DNA from: Clostridia bacterium
Lineage (GTDB): Bacteria > Bacillota > DSM-521 > Neomoorellales > Neomoorellaceae
DNA length: 15,438 bases
Reading direction: 5' to 3'
Assembly (NCBI GenBank): GCA_012727745.1
Contig: JAAYGJ010000178.1
Coordinates: forward strand, 1 to 15,438
Position 1 is the first letter of the stretch; each line of letters opens with the position of its first letter. Under the pieces are notes generated by a model. That model searched no databases. It saw nothing but the letters and a program-made list of their open reading frames with translations, and was not told the DNA's origin. Both the position numbers and the translations under genes were made by a program. Below, one piece after another: positions 1-5,834 of the stretch.

Positions 1-296
1 CTCTTAGCTACAAACAACCAGTTTAAATAAGTACAAATTGCCAGCCCGATTGCCGTCCAAGCGGCATCACTGAGTCCAAACCAATATACTACCCCGGGAA
101 GCCCCATTAAAAGCCAGCCGCTCATATCCGAAGCCTCGGCGCCCAGGGCCGTAACCCAAGGATTTAAAGACCGGCCTCCGATCAGGAAATTGCTAGTACT
201 TTCGCTGGCTCGCTTAGCATAGTATAAGCCAATGCAAATTACAACGGCTATGTACAAAACCATAGCAATAAATACTTGTAGATTCTCTCCGCCCAC
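1..296 (-). CDS. putP: PutP-type sodium/proline symporter, N-terminal part
   Basis: This is the first 98 codons of a sodium:solute symporter (SSS family) that continues beyond the window edge. Such proteins carry proline into the cell with Na+ across the cytoplasmic membrane. Translating the minus strand from GTG at 296 gives a hydrophobic first helix at about residues 8-26. The PutP signature follows, with GGRSLNPW at 40-47 and then EASDMSGWLLMGLPG. The Asp in SDMSGW (residue 57) matches the Asp of E. coli PutP helix II that is needed for Na+ coupling. A second helix lies at about 61-76 and a third begins near 80. The GTG start is supported by AGGAGG at 304-309 with a 7-base spacer. A GTG two bases earlier is out of frame and soon hits a stop. 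It is transcribed away from comM. The family is secure; proline as substrate is inferred from the strong PutP-like signature. Confidence 0.88.
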   Translation of the reverse strand, partial: MGGENLQVFIAMVLYIAVVICIGLYYAKRASESTSNFLIGGRSLNPWVTALGAEASDMSGWLLMGLPGVVYWFGLSDAAWTAIGLAICTYLNWLFVAK

Positions 297-328
297 ACTT
301 ATTCCTCCTAAAATAATATGACTTCTCT

Positions 329-357
329 ATTATATCTTTTAAAGTCGAAATTGGGAA
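329..357 (-). promoter_or_regulatory. Promoter of putP
   Basis: Read on the minus strand, a perfect -10 TATAAT (329-334) is preceded at 17 bases by TTCCCA (352-357), which matches 4 of 6 bases of the SigA -35. Transcription would start near 322, leaving a leader of about 25 bases that carries the AGGAGG site. A short A+T inverted repeat (AAATT, six bases, AATTT) overlaps the -35. Confidence 0.6.
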
Positions 358-552
358 TAATTTTGCCCTGATTTATACATTAATCGATTCAATTCCGCCC
401 CAAGAAACGACCAGCAATTCCTTTTTCGTCATCAAGTTGGAGTTATCTAATTTAAAGTGCTCATTTATATATTTACATTGTTCATTAACATGGAGACAAT
501 GACATTTTTATCTACTCTAACTAACTTTTACGAGAGGCCGATATTCGTATCA

Positions 553-581
553 TCGACAAAGACCTTGAGTCTAGGTATGAA
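553..581 (+). promoter_or_regulatory. Candidate promoter of comM
   Basis: TCGACA (553-558, 5 of 6 to TTGACA) is followed after 17 bases by TATGAA (576-581, 4 of 6 to TATAAT). Transcription would begin near 588, giving a leader of about 78 bases before the comM start. It is the best-spaced pair in the region, but the -10 is imperfect. Confidence 0.4.
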
Positions 582-665
582 TAGTCTTTTTAACCTTTCA
601 GCAGGAACTCTCGTATCTCCCGGCGAATAGCAAAAGTTGGCCAGGAAACCATCAGGGGGTTAATT

Positions 666-2207
666 ATGTTAGCTATTGTCAATTCCGTTGTCCTGGTAGG
701 CCTGGAGGGACAGAGCGTACGGGTAGAAGTCGATATTAGCAATGGTCTGCCCCTTTGTGATATTGTCGGCTTGCCTGATGCATCGGTCAAAGAATCAAGA
801 GAACGGGTGCGGGCTGCAATCAAAAATTCAGGCTTTGATTTTCCTTTGCGCCGCATAATAGTGAATCTAGCCCCCGGAGATATTAAAAAGGAAGGTTCTA
901 TATATGACTTGCCTATTGCTTTGGGGATAATTCTTGCTTCTGCTGAAGAACCTTTAGAGGAGCCGGGTGAGGCGGTTTATGCTATTGGCGAACTGTCGCT
1001 GGAAGGGAGCCTGCGGCCTATTCCAGGGGTATTGCCTATGGCATTAGCCCTGCAAGAAATTGAGCCGGGGGCAATTTTTATTGTCCCGGCAGCCAATGCC
1101 AATGAAGCTGCCCTTGCCACCAGGTTAAAGGTGCTTGCTGCTGAGAATTTAAGCCAGGTGGTTAAGCACTGGCGAGGTGAAGAAAAGCTGCCTACAGTCA
1201 GGGCAGGGGATAGCACTGCTCAACCTACCGCTGTCGCAGCTGTTGACCTTGCCGATATAAAAGGGCAGGTAGTTGCCAAAAGGGGACTGGAGATAGCTGC
1301 TGCCGGCGGCCATAATATACTGCTGATTGGCAGTCCGGGGTCCGGGAAAACCATGCTGGCCCGGAGTATGCCTTCTATACTGCCGCCGTTGACTTATGAG
1401 GAAGCCCTGACAGTAACGAAGATATACAGCGCTGCCGGCCTGCTAGCACCCGGCCAGGGGTTAATGACAGAGCGACCCTTCCGTACACCTCACCATACTG
1501 CTTCCGCAGCCAGCATCATCGGCGGCGGCCGTGTGCCTAAGCCCGGCGAAGTGAGTCTTGCCTGTCACGGAGTACTTTTCCTGGATGAAATAGCAGAATA
1601 CCGCCGTGACGTACTGGAAGCATTGCGCCAGCCCTTAGAAGACCGGGTGGTTACCGTTTCCCGGGTTGCCGCTTCTCTTACCTACCCGGCGTCTTTTATT
1701 CTGATCGGAAGTATGAATCCCTGTCCGTGCGGCTATTACGGTGATCCCTTAAAAGAATGTCAGTGTACTCCGCACCAGATTATGCAGTATCGCAAGAGAT
1801 TGTCGGGGCCATTACTCGACCGGATTGACCTGCACCTGGAAGTACCCCGCTTGACTTATAGCGAGGTAGAGACAGGGGCTGGAGCAGATAGTTCGGCTGT
1901 GGTGCGGGAACGTGTCCAGGACGCCCGCAGGCGGCAGCTGGATAGATTGGCAGCCACAGGTGTAACTTGTAACGCGGCAATGAACGCCCGCCAGGTGCGT
2001 CAGTATTGCCGTTTGAATGCCCCGGCCCGCAACCTAATGCGTAATGCTTTTAGCAAGATGGGCCTTTCTATGCGGGCCCATGACCGCATATTGAGGGTGG
2101 CCCGTACTATTGCCGATCTGGAAGGAGCCGATATAATCGACGCCAGCCATATCGCCGAGGCTATTCAGTATCGTAGCCTTGACTGGGAAGAAAGGAAGGA
2201 GGGATAA
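666..2207 (+). CDS. comM: ComM/YifB family Mg-chelatase-like AAA+ ATPase
   Basis: This 513-residue protein has the full ComM/YifB architecture. An N-terminal ChlI-like domain covers about residues 1-170. An AAA+ Mg-chelatase-like core has Walker A GSPGSGKT at 222-229 and Walker B VLFLDE at 303-308. The C-terminal Mg_chelatase_C domain occupies about 410-513. A cysteine cluster (C353, C355, C365, C367) lies in the conserved MNPCPCGYYGD segment and could hold a metal ion. In naturally competent bacteria ComM is a hexameric helicase that promotes branch migration of incoming DNA during transformation. Despite the chelatase name it does not make chlorophyll. The ATG is preceded by AGGGGG at 654-659. 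The gene lies one cluster ahead of dprA, another transformation gene, as in many Clostridia. The family call is very secure; the role is inferred from homologues. Confidence 0.95.
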   Translation: MLAIVNSVVLVGLEGQSVRVEVDISNGLPLCDIVGLPDASVKESRERVRAAIKNSGFDFPLRRIIVNLAPGDIKKEGSIYDLPIALGIILASAEEPLEEPGEAVYAIGELSLEGSLRPIPGVLPMALALQEIEPGAIFIVPAANANEAALATRLKVLAAENLSQVVKHWRGEEKLPTVRAGDSTAQPTAVAAVDLADIKGQVVAKRGLEIAAAGGHNILLIGSPGSGKTMLARSMPSILPPLTYEEALTVTKIYSAAGLLAPGQGLMTERPFRTPHHTASAASIIGGGRVPKPGEVSLACHGVLFLDEIAEYRRDVLEALRQPLEDRVVTVSRVAASLTYPASFILIGSMNPCPCGYYGDPLKECQCTPHQIMQYRKRLSGPLLDRIDLHLEVPRLTYSEVETGAGADSSAVVRERVQDARRRQLDRLAATGVTCNAAMNARQVRQYCRLNAPARNLMRNAFSKMGLSMRAHDRILRVARTIADLEGADIIDASHIAEAIQYRSLDWEERKEG

Positions 2208-2292
2208 ACAACGCTTTATAATTTAGTTAATGATAAGTCTTATATAATTAAGTCTAAGTTGATATCATATCTAACAAAAGGAGGAAGCTGTT

Positions 2293-2817
2293 ATGTCAAA
2301 ACCGAATGCCATGGGTTTAGTTGCGGAGTTGATGGCAATAGCCGCCCGGACCGCGCCTAAGACTGCAGGCAAGGATTTTATCGAGCTTAAAGTTCTACAG
2401 GGGGAAATACTGCAGCAGCTGGCGGCAGCTATGGTGAGTTATGGGCAGGAAACCAATAAGAAAAATTTCGACCGGGATGCTGCAAATGTTAGCGATTCTG
2501 AAGCTGTCTTGCTGGTAGGGTTAAAAAATGCTGCCAGGGCTGGTTTGAACTGTGGCGCCTGCGGTTATTCCCGCTGTACTGACCTGGAAGATGCCTGTGA
2601 AGGACCTGAGTTTGCCGGCCCGATTTGTGCCTGGCGGATTGTTGACCTGGGGATAGCCCTGGGTTCGGCTGCCAAAACAGCGGGGATTCTCAATGCTGAT
2701 AATCGTATCATGTATCGCGTAGGTGTGGTAGCGCGTAAAATGGGTATAATGGATGCTGAAATTATAATTGGTATACCTATCTCTGCTACCGGCAAGAACA
2801 TTTACTTTGACCGCTAA
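2293..2817 (+). CDS. DUF2148 ferredoxin-domain protein
   Basis: This 174-residue soluble protein belongs to the DUF2148 family, described as containing a ferredoxin-like domain. The central segment has five cysteines (C87, C90, C95, C102, C112) in the spacing C-x2-C-x4-C-x6-C-x9-C, including NCGACGYSRC. That pattern suggests an iron-sulfur cluster. The C-terminal part ends in a conserved GIPISATGKNIYFDR-type tail. No partner or reaction is established for the family. There are no signal peptide or membrane helices. The start is well defined by AAAGGAGG at 2277-2284, 8 bases before the ATG. It heads a small cluster with a two-helix membrane protein and a DUF74 protein. The 85-base gap after comM contains two TATAAT sequences (2217-2222 and 2243-2248), but neither has a convincing -35. 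Whether it has its own promoter is therefore unclear. Confidence 0.85.
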   Translation: MSKPNAMGLVAELMAIAARTAPKTAGKDFIELKVLQGEILQQLAAAMVSYGQETNKKNFDRDAANVSDSEAVLLVGLKNAARAGLNCGACGYSRCTDLEDACEGPEFAGPICAWRIVDLGIALGSAAKTAGILNADNRIMYRVGVVARKMGIMDAEIIIGIPISATGKNIYFDR

Positions 2818-2831
2818 CGGAAAAAGGGCTT

Positions 2832-2845
2832 ATCAGGCGCCTGAT
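2832..2845. repeat. 14-bp perfect palindrome upstream of the small membrane protein
   Basis: ATCAGGCGCCTGAT is an exact 14-bp palindrome in the 57-base gap between the DUF2148 gene and the small membrane protein gene. It is flanked by a weaker AAGGG (2824-2828) and CCCTT (2857-2861) pair that could extend a structure. No T-run follows, so it is not a typical terminator. A protein-binding site or an mRNA processing or stability element is possible. Confidence 0.5.
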
Positions 2846-2862
2846 GGCGTCAATTACCCTTG

Positions 2863-2867
2863 AAAGG
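2863..2867 (+). promoter_or_regulatory. Ribosome binding site selecting the GTG at 2875
   Basis: AAAGG lies 7 bases ahead of GTG 2875 but 13 bases ahead of the in-frame ATG 2881. This favours the GTG as the start of the small membrane protein. Confidence 0.5.
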
Positions 2868-2874
2868 CAGTTGA

Positions 2875-3093
2875 GTGTTAATGAAGCTGGTACTTAGCGG
2901 GATCATTGTTTTTTCTATTTTGCTGTATGTGCTGAGCATCTTTTCGGCTTTTGTCGATGTCACTTTAACCCCGAAACTGATGTTGCTGGCCCTGATTATC
3001 GGTGGAGTTAGCGCGATATGGTTGGTAATTATCCTGATAAAAGAGCGGCTGCGCGACCGGGAGGTGGAAAAAGATGATCTTAGTAAATACTGA
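2875..3093 (+). CDS. Small two-helix membrane protein
   Basis: This is a 72-residue protein that I do not recognise. It consists almost entirely of two hydrophobic helices, at about residues 6-27 and 34-54, followed by a charged tail (KERLRDREVEKDDLSKY). With positive charge in KERLR just after helix 2, it is most likely a hairpin in the cytoplasmic membrane. Both ends would then be cytoplasmic. The GTG start is chosen from the AAAGG spacing; ATG 2881 would shorten it by two residues. Its end overlaps the start of the DUF74 gene by 20 bases, and the ribosome binding site of that gene lies inside this one. The two are therefore very likely translated from one message and may work together, perhaps with this protein tethering the soluble DUF74 oligomer. 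Confidence 0.7.
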   Translation: MLMKLVLSGIIVFSILLYVLSIFSAFVDVTLTPKLMLLALIIGGVSAIWLVIILIKERLRDREVEKDDLSKY

Positions 3094-3394
3094 TTTTATC
3101 CCCGGCAAAGAAATAGTGGAGACCTTGGGTATTGTCCGGGGGAGTACAATTCGTGCCAAGCATGTAGGGAAAGATATTGTGGCCAGCTTACGGCAACTTG
3201 TGGGCGGCGAGTTGAAAGAGTACCAGGAGATGATTGAAGACGCCCGTAAAATTGCCATGGGCATTATGGTCAGACAGGCTGAGGCTCTGGGTGCTGATGC
3301 CGTTATCAACATTAGGTTTGCTACCTCCGCAGTCATGCAGAGGGCTGCTGAGATCCTCGTCTACGGTACGGCGGTAAAAATTAGCAGCAAATAA
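3074..3394 (+). CDS. DUF74/YbjQ (UPF0145) family protein
   Basis: This 106-residue protein is a complete member of the DUF74/YbjQ family, sometimes labelled a putative heavy-metal-binding protein. The hallmarks are visible in order: an opening strand ending in PGKEIVETLGIVRGSTIRA, a central helix with ELKEYQEMIEDAR, then QAEALGADAVINIRFATS and a terminal strand AAEILVYGTAVKI. Structures of the family show ring-shaped oligomers, but the cellular role is unknown. The annotated metal binding is weakly supported here, because the protein contains no cysteine and only one histidine (H30). The ATG follows GGGAGGTGG (about 3059-3067) located inside the upstream membrane-protein gene. That 20-base overlap argues for translational coupling. 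Confidence 0.88.
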   Translation: MILVNTDFIPGKEIVETLGIVRGSTIRAKHVGKDIVASLRQLVGGELKEYQEMIEDARKIAMGIMVRQAEALGADAVINIRFATSAVMQRAAEILVYGTAVKISSK

Positions 3395-3436
3395 ACTGCA
3401 ATTGTCCCGGAAAATTTATGCCTGTAGCCTGATTGC

Positions 3437-3494
3437 TTGCCGGTAATAGTGCCAGGCAACAGACTACTCCCTGGCAAATGCCGGGGTTTATTTT
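3437..3494 (+). terminator. Terminator with competing hairpin, attenuator-like leader of the alcohol dehydrogenase
   Basis: A 7-bp stem (CCCTGGC at 3469-3475 with GCCGGGG at 3480-3486, one G-U pair, loop AAAT) is followed by TTTATTTT (3487-3494). That is a reasonable intrinsic terminator. The left arm can instead pair upstream: TGCCAGG at 3450-3456 matches CCTGGCA at 3470-3476 perfectly across a 13-base loop. That alternative would prevent terminator formation. A third possibility pairs TTGCC (3437-3441) with GGCAA (3455-3459), which would free the terminator arm again. The structure ends only about 10 bases before the ribosome binding site of the dehydrogenase, and I see no promoter between them. 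It could be a conditional terminator or simply the end of the upstream unit. Confidence 0.55.
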
Positions 3495-3517
3495 GCCTTT
3501 TTTGAGGGAGGGCTTTA

Positions 3518-4621
3518 ATGTCTTTTAATTTTTACTTGCCTACACGTATTGTTTTTGGGGAAGGGGCTATTAAAAGTCAAGCTGAAAGAATTGCCCAGCT
3601 TGGCCGGCGGGCCCTGGTGGTAACCGGGAGGAACAGTGCTATAATCAGCGGTGCTATGGCTGATTTTGAGGCGCTGGCAAAAAAGCATGGTTTAAGTTGG
3701 GTGGTTTTTAACGATGTACCGGCCAACCCGGAGCTTAATACGGTTGCCAGTGCCGTAAATCTTGCCCGTAAGGAAAAAGTTGACTTTGTAGTAGGTATCG
3801 GCGGCGGTTCGCCGCTGGATACCGCCAAGGCTGTTGCTCTGTTGGCTACCAACAACATACCGGCAGCTGAACTTTATGAGCATCAACTGCCGAAAGCACC
3901 CTTGCCTTTAGTTGCAGTGCCCACTACTGCCGGTACCGGCAGTGAGGTTACTCAGTATGCTGTCTTTACTCTGCCGCATCGAGGTACCAAAAAGGGTTTC
4001 GGCGACGAACGCTGTTTTCCTAATCTGGCAGTAGTTGATCCTGTTTATACTTATTCTCTCCCCTGGGAAGTTACTATTGATACTGCCCTGGACGCCCTGA
4101 CCCATGCAGTAGAGGGCTACCTGTCAAAACGTTCCACGCCCTTAAGTGATACTCTAGCCTTGGAGGCGGTAGCAATCTTTGCCGGGGAAAAAGAGGCGCT
4201 GGTAGACGGGGAGCTGGGACCGCGGCTGCGGCGGCAATTGATGTATGCTGCTACCCTGGCAGGGATAGTTATTGCCCAGACCAGGACTACTTTGCTTCAT
4301 ACCCTAGGTTACCAGCTGACTTTTAATTATAATATACCCCACGGACGGGCTAACGGTTATTTGCTGGCAGCATATCTGGAATTTGTTCGACCGGCCCGGC
4401 CTGAAAAAGTTGACAAAATACTGGCTGCATTGGGAATGGCCTCGATAACTGAGGTAAAGGATCTTATGCAGAAATTGCTGCCGCCGCCAGGCAGCTATTC
4501 TCAAGCAGAAATAGAGCAGATGGCAGCTCTGGTGGCTGCTAACCCCGGCATAAATATCGTGACGGCCCGTGAAGCCACCAAGCAAGACTTACTTAAGATG
4601 CTGCAACGGAGTCTGGCTTAG
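3518..4621 (+). CDS. Iron-containing (group III) alcohol dehydrogenase family protein
   Basis: This 367-residue protein is a full group III metal-dependent alcohol dehydrogenase. These cytoplasmic enzymes interconvert alcohols and aldehydes or ketones with NAD(P)(H). The N-terminal nucleotide-binding domain carries GGGSPLD at 95-101 and the conserved PTTAGTGSEVT at 135-145. The helical C-terminal domain holds the four expected metal ligands D192, H196, H261 and H275. Their spacing equals that of E. coli FucO (D196, H200, H263, H277). It is slightly shorter than typical members (about 380-390). The segment around H261 (RTTLLHTLGYQL) departs from the classic form, so the substrate cannot be inferred. 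The ATG follows GGGAGGG (3506-3512). It sits alone between a terminator-like leader and dprA. Context gives no pathway partner. Confidence 0.9.
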   Translation: MSFNFYLPTRIVFGEGAIKSQAERIAQLGRRALVVTGRNSAIISGAMADFEALAKKHGLSWVVFNDVPANPELNTVASAVNLARKEKVDFVVGIGGGSPLDTAKAVALLATNNIPAAELYEHQLPKAPLPLVAVPTTAGTGSEVTQYAVFTLPHRGTKKGFGDERCFPNLAVVDPVYTYSLPWEVTIDTALDALTHAVEGYLSKRSTPLSDTLALEAVAIFAGEKEALVDGELGPRLRRQLMYAATLAGIVIAQTRTTLLHTLGYQLTFNYNIPHGRANGYLLAAYLEFVRPARPEKVDKILAALGMASITEVKDLMQKLLPPPGSYSQAEIEQMAALVAANPGINIVTAREATKQDLLKMLQRSLA

Positions 4622-4699
4622 CTTAAGCTGAAAAGCATATCAGGCTGTTACAACTCTTCACCTGAGGCAGGAAAAATAGTCTGGGCCGCGAAAGGTAAC

Positions 4700-4708
4700 T
4701 GGTATAAA
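4700..4708 (+). promoter_or_regulatory. Candidate extended -10 promoter of dprA
   Basis: TGGTATAAA is a near-consensus extended -10 (TGnTATAAT). No good -35 is seen 17 bases upstream, which extended -10 promoters can tolerate. Transcription would start near 4714, after the ATG at 4708 and just before the ribosome binding site of the ATG at 4729. Confidence 0.4.
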
Positions 4709-4716
4709 TGCAAAAC

Positions 4717-4723
4717 AGGGGAG
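4717..4723 (+). promoter_or_regulatory. Ribosome binding site selecting the dprA start at 4729
   Basis: AGGGGAG is 5 bases ahead of ATG 4729. The alternative in-frame ATG 4708 would make this site part of the coding sequence. Its own candidate site (AAAGGT, 4691-4696) is 11 bases away. Confidence 0.55.
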
Positions 4724-4728
4724 AAACA

Positions 4729-5820
4729 ATGACGGAAAAAGCTTTTTGGGTAGCTCTGCAGCAGACGCCCGGCCTGGGGACCCGTCGCATTCTGCGGTTG
4801 CTTAAAATATTTGGCAGTGCTGCAGCAGTTTGGCAGGCACCGGAAAAAGATCTGCTAGCCCTGCAGGGGCTGGGCAATGCTGCCGCTTGTTTGCTAGAAT
4901 GGCGCCGTCAGGCGGTACCGGAAAAATTACTTGACGCTTTGGCAGCTGCTGACATAGGGGTAGTTACCCTTGTTGAAGATGCTTATCCGGCCGAGCTAAA
5001 ACGTATCTATGACCCGCCCCCGGTGCTATACTGGCGGGGCAGTTGCTTGCCGCAGGAAGGTTTAAAAATAGCGATTGTTGGGACCCGCCGGGCTACAGCT
5101 TACGGCCTCAAAGTAGCCCGTTCTTTGGCCTGCGATCTGGCCCGGGCTGGGGTGGGGGTTGTTAGCGGCGTAGCCCGCGGTATTGATGCATCCGCCCATC
5201 GAGGGGCGATAGAGGGAGGAGGCTTGACCTGGGGAGTTCTGGGTTGTGGGGTTGACATCATATATCCGCGGGAACACCGGGAATTATATCAGCAAATTAT
5301 GAAACAGGGCGCGATAATATCGGAATTCCCACCGGGCACACCTCCTGATGCCGGCCATTTCCCGGCTCGCAATCGTATTATTAGCGGTTTGACTAACGGC
5401 ACTCTGGTGGTAGAAGCGGCTGCCAGGAGTGGGGCTTTAATAACTGCCAACCTGGCCCTGGAACAGGACCGCGATGTTTTTGCTGTTCCGGGTCCTATTA
5501 CCAGTCGTTACAGCCAGGGCAGTAATAGTTTAATCAAGGAAGGGGCCAGAGTAGTGACCGGGGTGGAAGATATTTTAGCCGAATATGAAAACATAAAGCC
5601 AAGGCTCTGGACCCTTTCCAGGCAAGAAGAACGGGCGGAGATAGTTTTAACGCCTGCCGAAAAGAAAGTATTGGAGTGCTTGAGCATCGAACCAACTCAT
5701 ATTGATAATATTATGACGGCTGCCGGCTTGCAGCCGGGAGATATTAACCGGGCTTTGCTGCAATTAGAAATGGCAAACCTAATTCGCCGCTTGCCCGGGG
5801 GTTTTTACCTGCGTTACTAG
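4729..5820 (+). CDS. dprA: DNA-processing protein DprA
   Basis: DprA (Smf) binds single-stranded DNA taken up during natural transformation, protects it and loads RecA on it. From ATG 4729 it is 363 residues, a normal length. An N-terminal helix-hairpin-helix-like region covers about residues 1-65 (PGLGTRRILRLL). The Rossmann-like DprA/SLOG domain covers about 105-285. It contains IVGTRRAT, SGVARGID at 146-153, RNRIISGLT at 214-222 and SGALITA at 234-240. A C-terminal winged-helix domain of the kind that aids partner binding occupies about 305-363. The start at 4729 is preferred over 4708 because MTEKAFWVALQQTPGLG aligns with the usual DprA start. The ribosome binding site and candidate promoter also agree with it. 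Its stop codon overlaps the ribosome binding site of topA. Confidence 0.95.
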   Translation: MTEKAFWVALQQTPGLGTRRILRLLKIFGSAAAVWQAPEKDLLALQGLGNAAACLLEWRRQAVPEKLLDALAAADIGVVTLVEDAYPAELKRIYDPPPVLYWRGSCLPQEGLKIAIVGTRRATAYGLKVARSLACDLARAGVGVVSGVARGIDASAHRGAIEGGGLTWGVLGCGVDIIYPREHRELYQQIMKQGAIISEFPPGTPPDAGHFPARNRIISGLTNGTLVVEAAARSGALITANLALEQDRDVFAVPGPITSRYSQGSNSLIKEGARVVTGVEDILAEYENIKPRLWTLSRQEERAEIVLTPAEKKVLECLSIEPTHIDNIMTAAGLQPGDINRALLQLEMANLIRRLPGGFYLRY

Positions 5821-5834
5821 GGGGTTATAATATT

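Larger units (their letters stand above)
297..665. other. Divergent intergenic region between putP and comM
   Basis: This stretch of 369 bases holds no convincing gene. It contains the putP promoter at its left end and a weaker candidate promoter for comM at its right end. The middle (about 361-545) is A+T-rich with stops in all frames. It has only short symmetrical elements, such as AATCGATT at 382-389 and a CATTGT/ACAATG pair near 475-500. I see no RNA gene or known riboswitch in it. Confidence 0.6.

Noticed and set aside
348..363. AAATT-N6-AATTT as a CodY box at the putP promoter
   Set aside because: The best alignment to the CodY consensus has six mismatches, too many to claim, although putP is a plausible CodY target.
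530..614. ACGAGAG / CTCTCGT inverted repeat upstream of comM
   Set aside because: The arms are 71 bases apart with no supporting inner stem, and the predicted transcript starts after the left arm.
590..856. Minus-strand open frame of 88 codons overlapping the comM start
   Set aside because: It is antisense to the conserved comM N-terminus, has no recognisable domain and no ribosome binding site, and is best explained as a shadow frame.
2217..2248. Two TATAAT sequences ahead of the DUF2148 gene as promoters
   Set aside because: Neither has a recognisable -35 or TG extension at the correct distance. They are mentioned under the gene but not called.
3402..3416. GAAAATT half-site upstream of the alcohol dehydrogenase as a CodY box
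   Set aside because: Only the right half matches. The full 15-mer has six mismatches.
5804..5831. TTTACC-N16-TATAAT resembling a promoter for topA
   Set aside because: Transcription would start near 5838, inside or after the TTG start codon, so it could not make a full-length translatable message. The A+T-rich sequence is explained by the ribosome-binding spacer.
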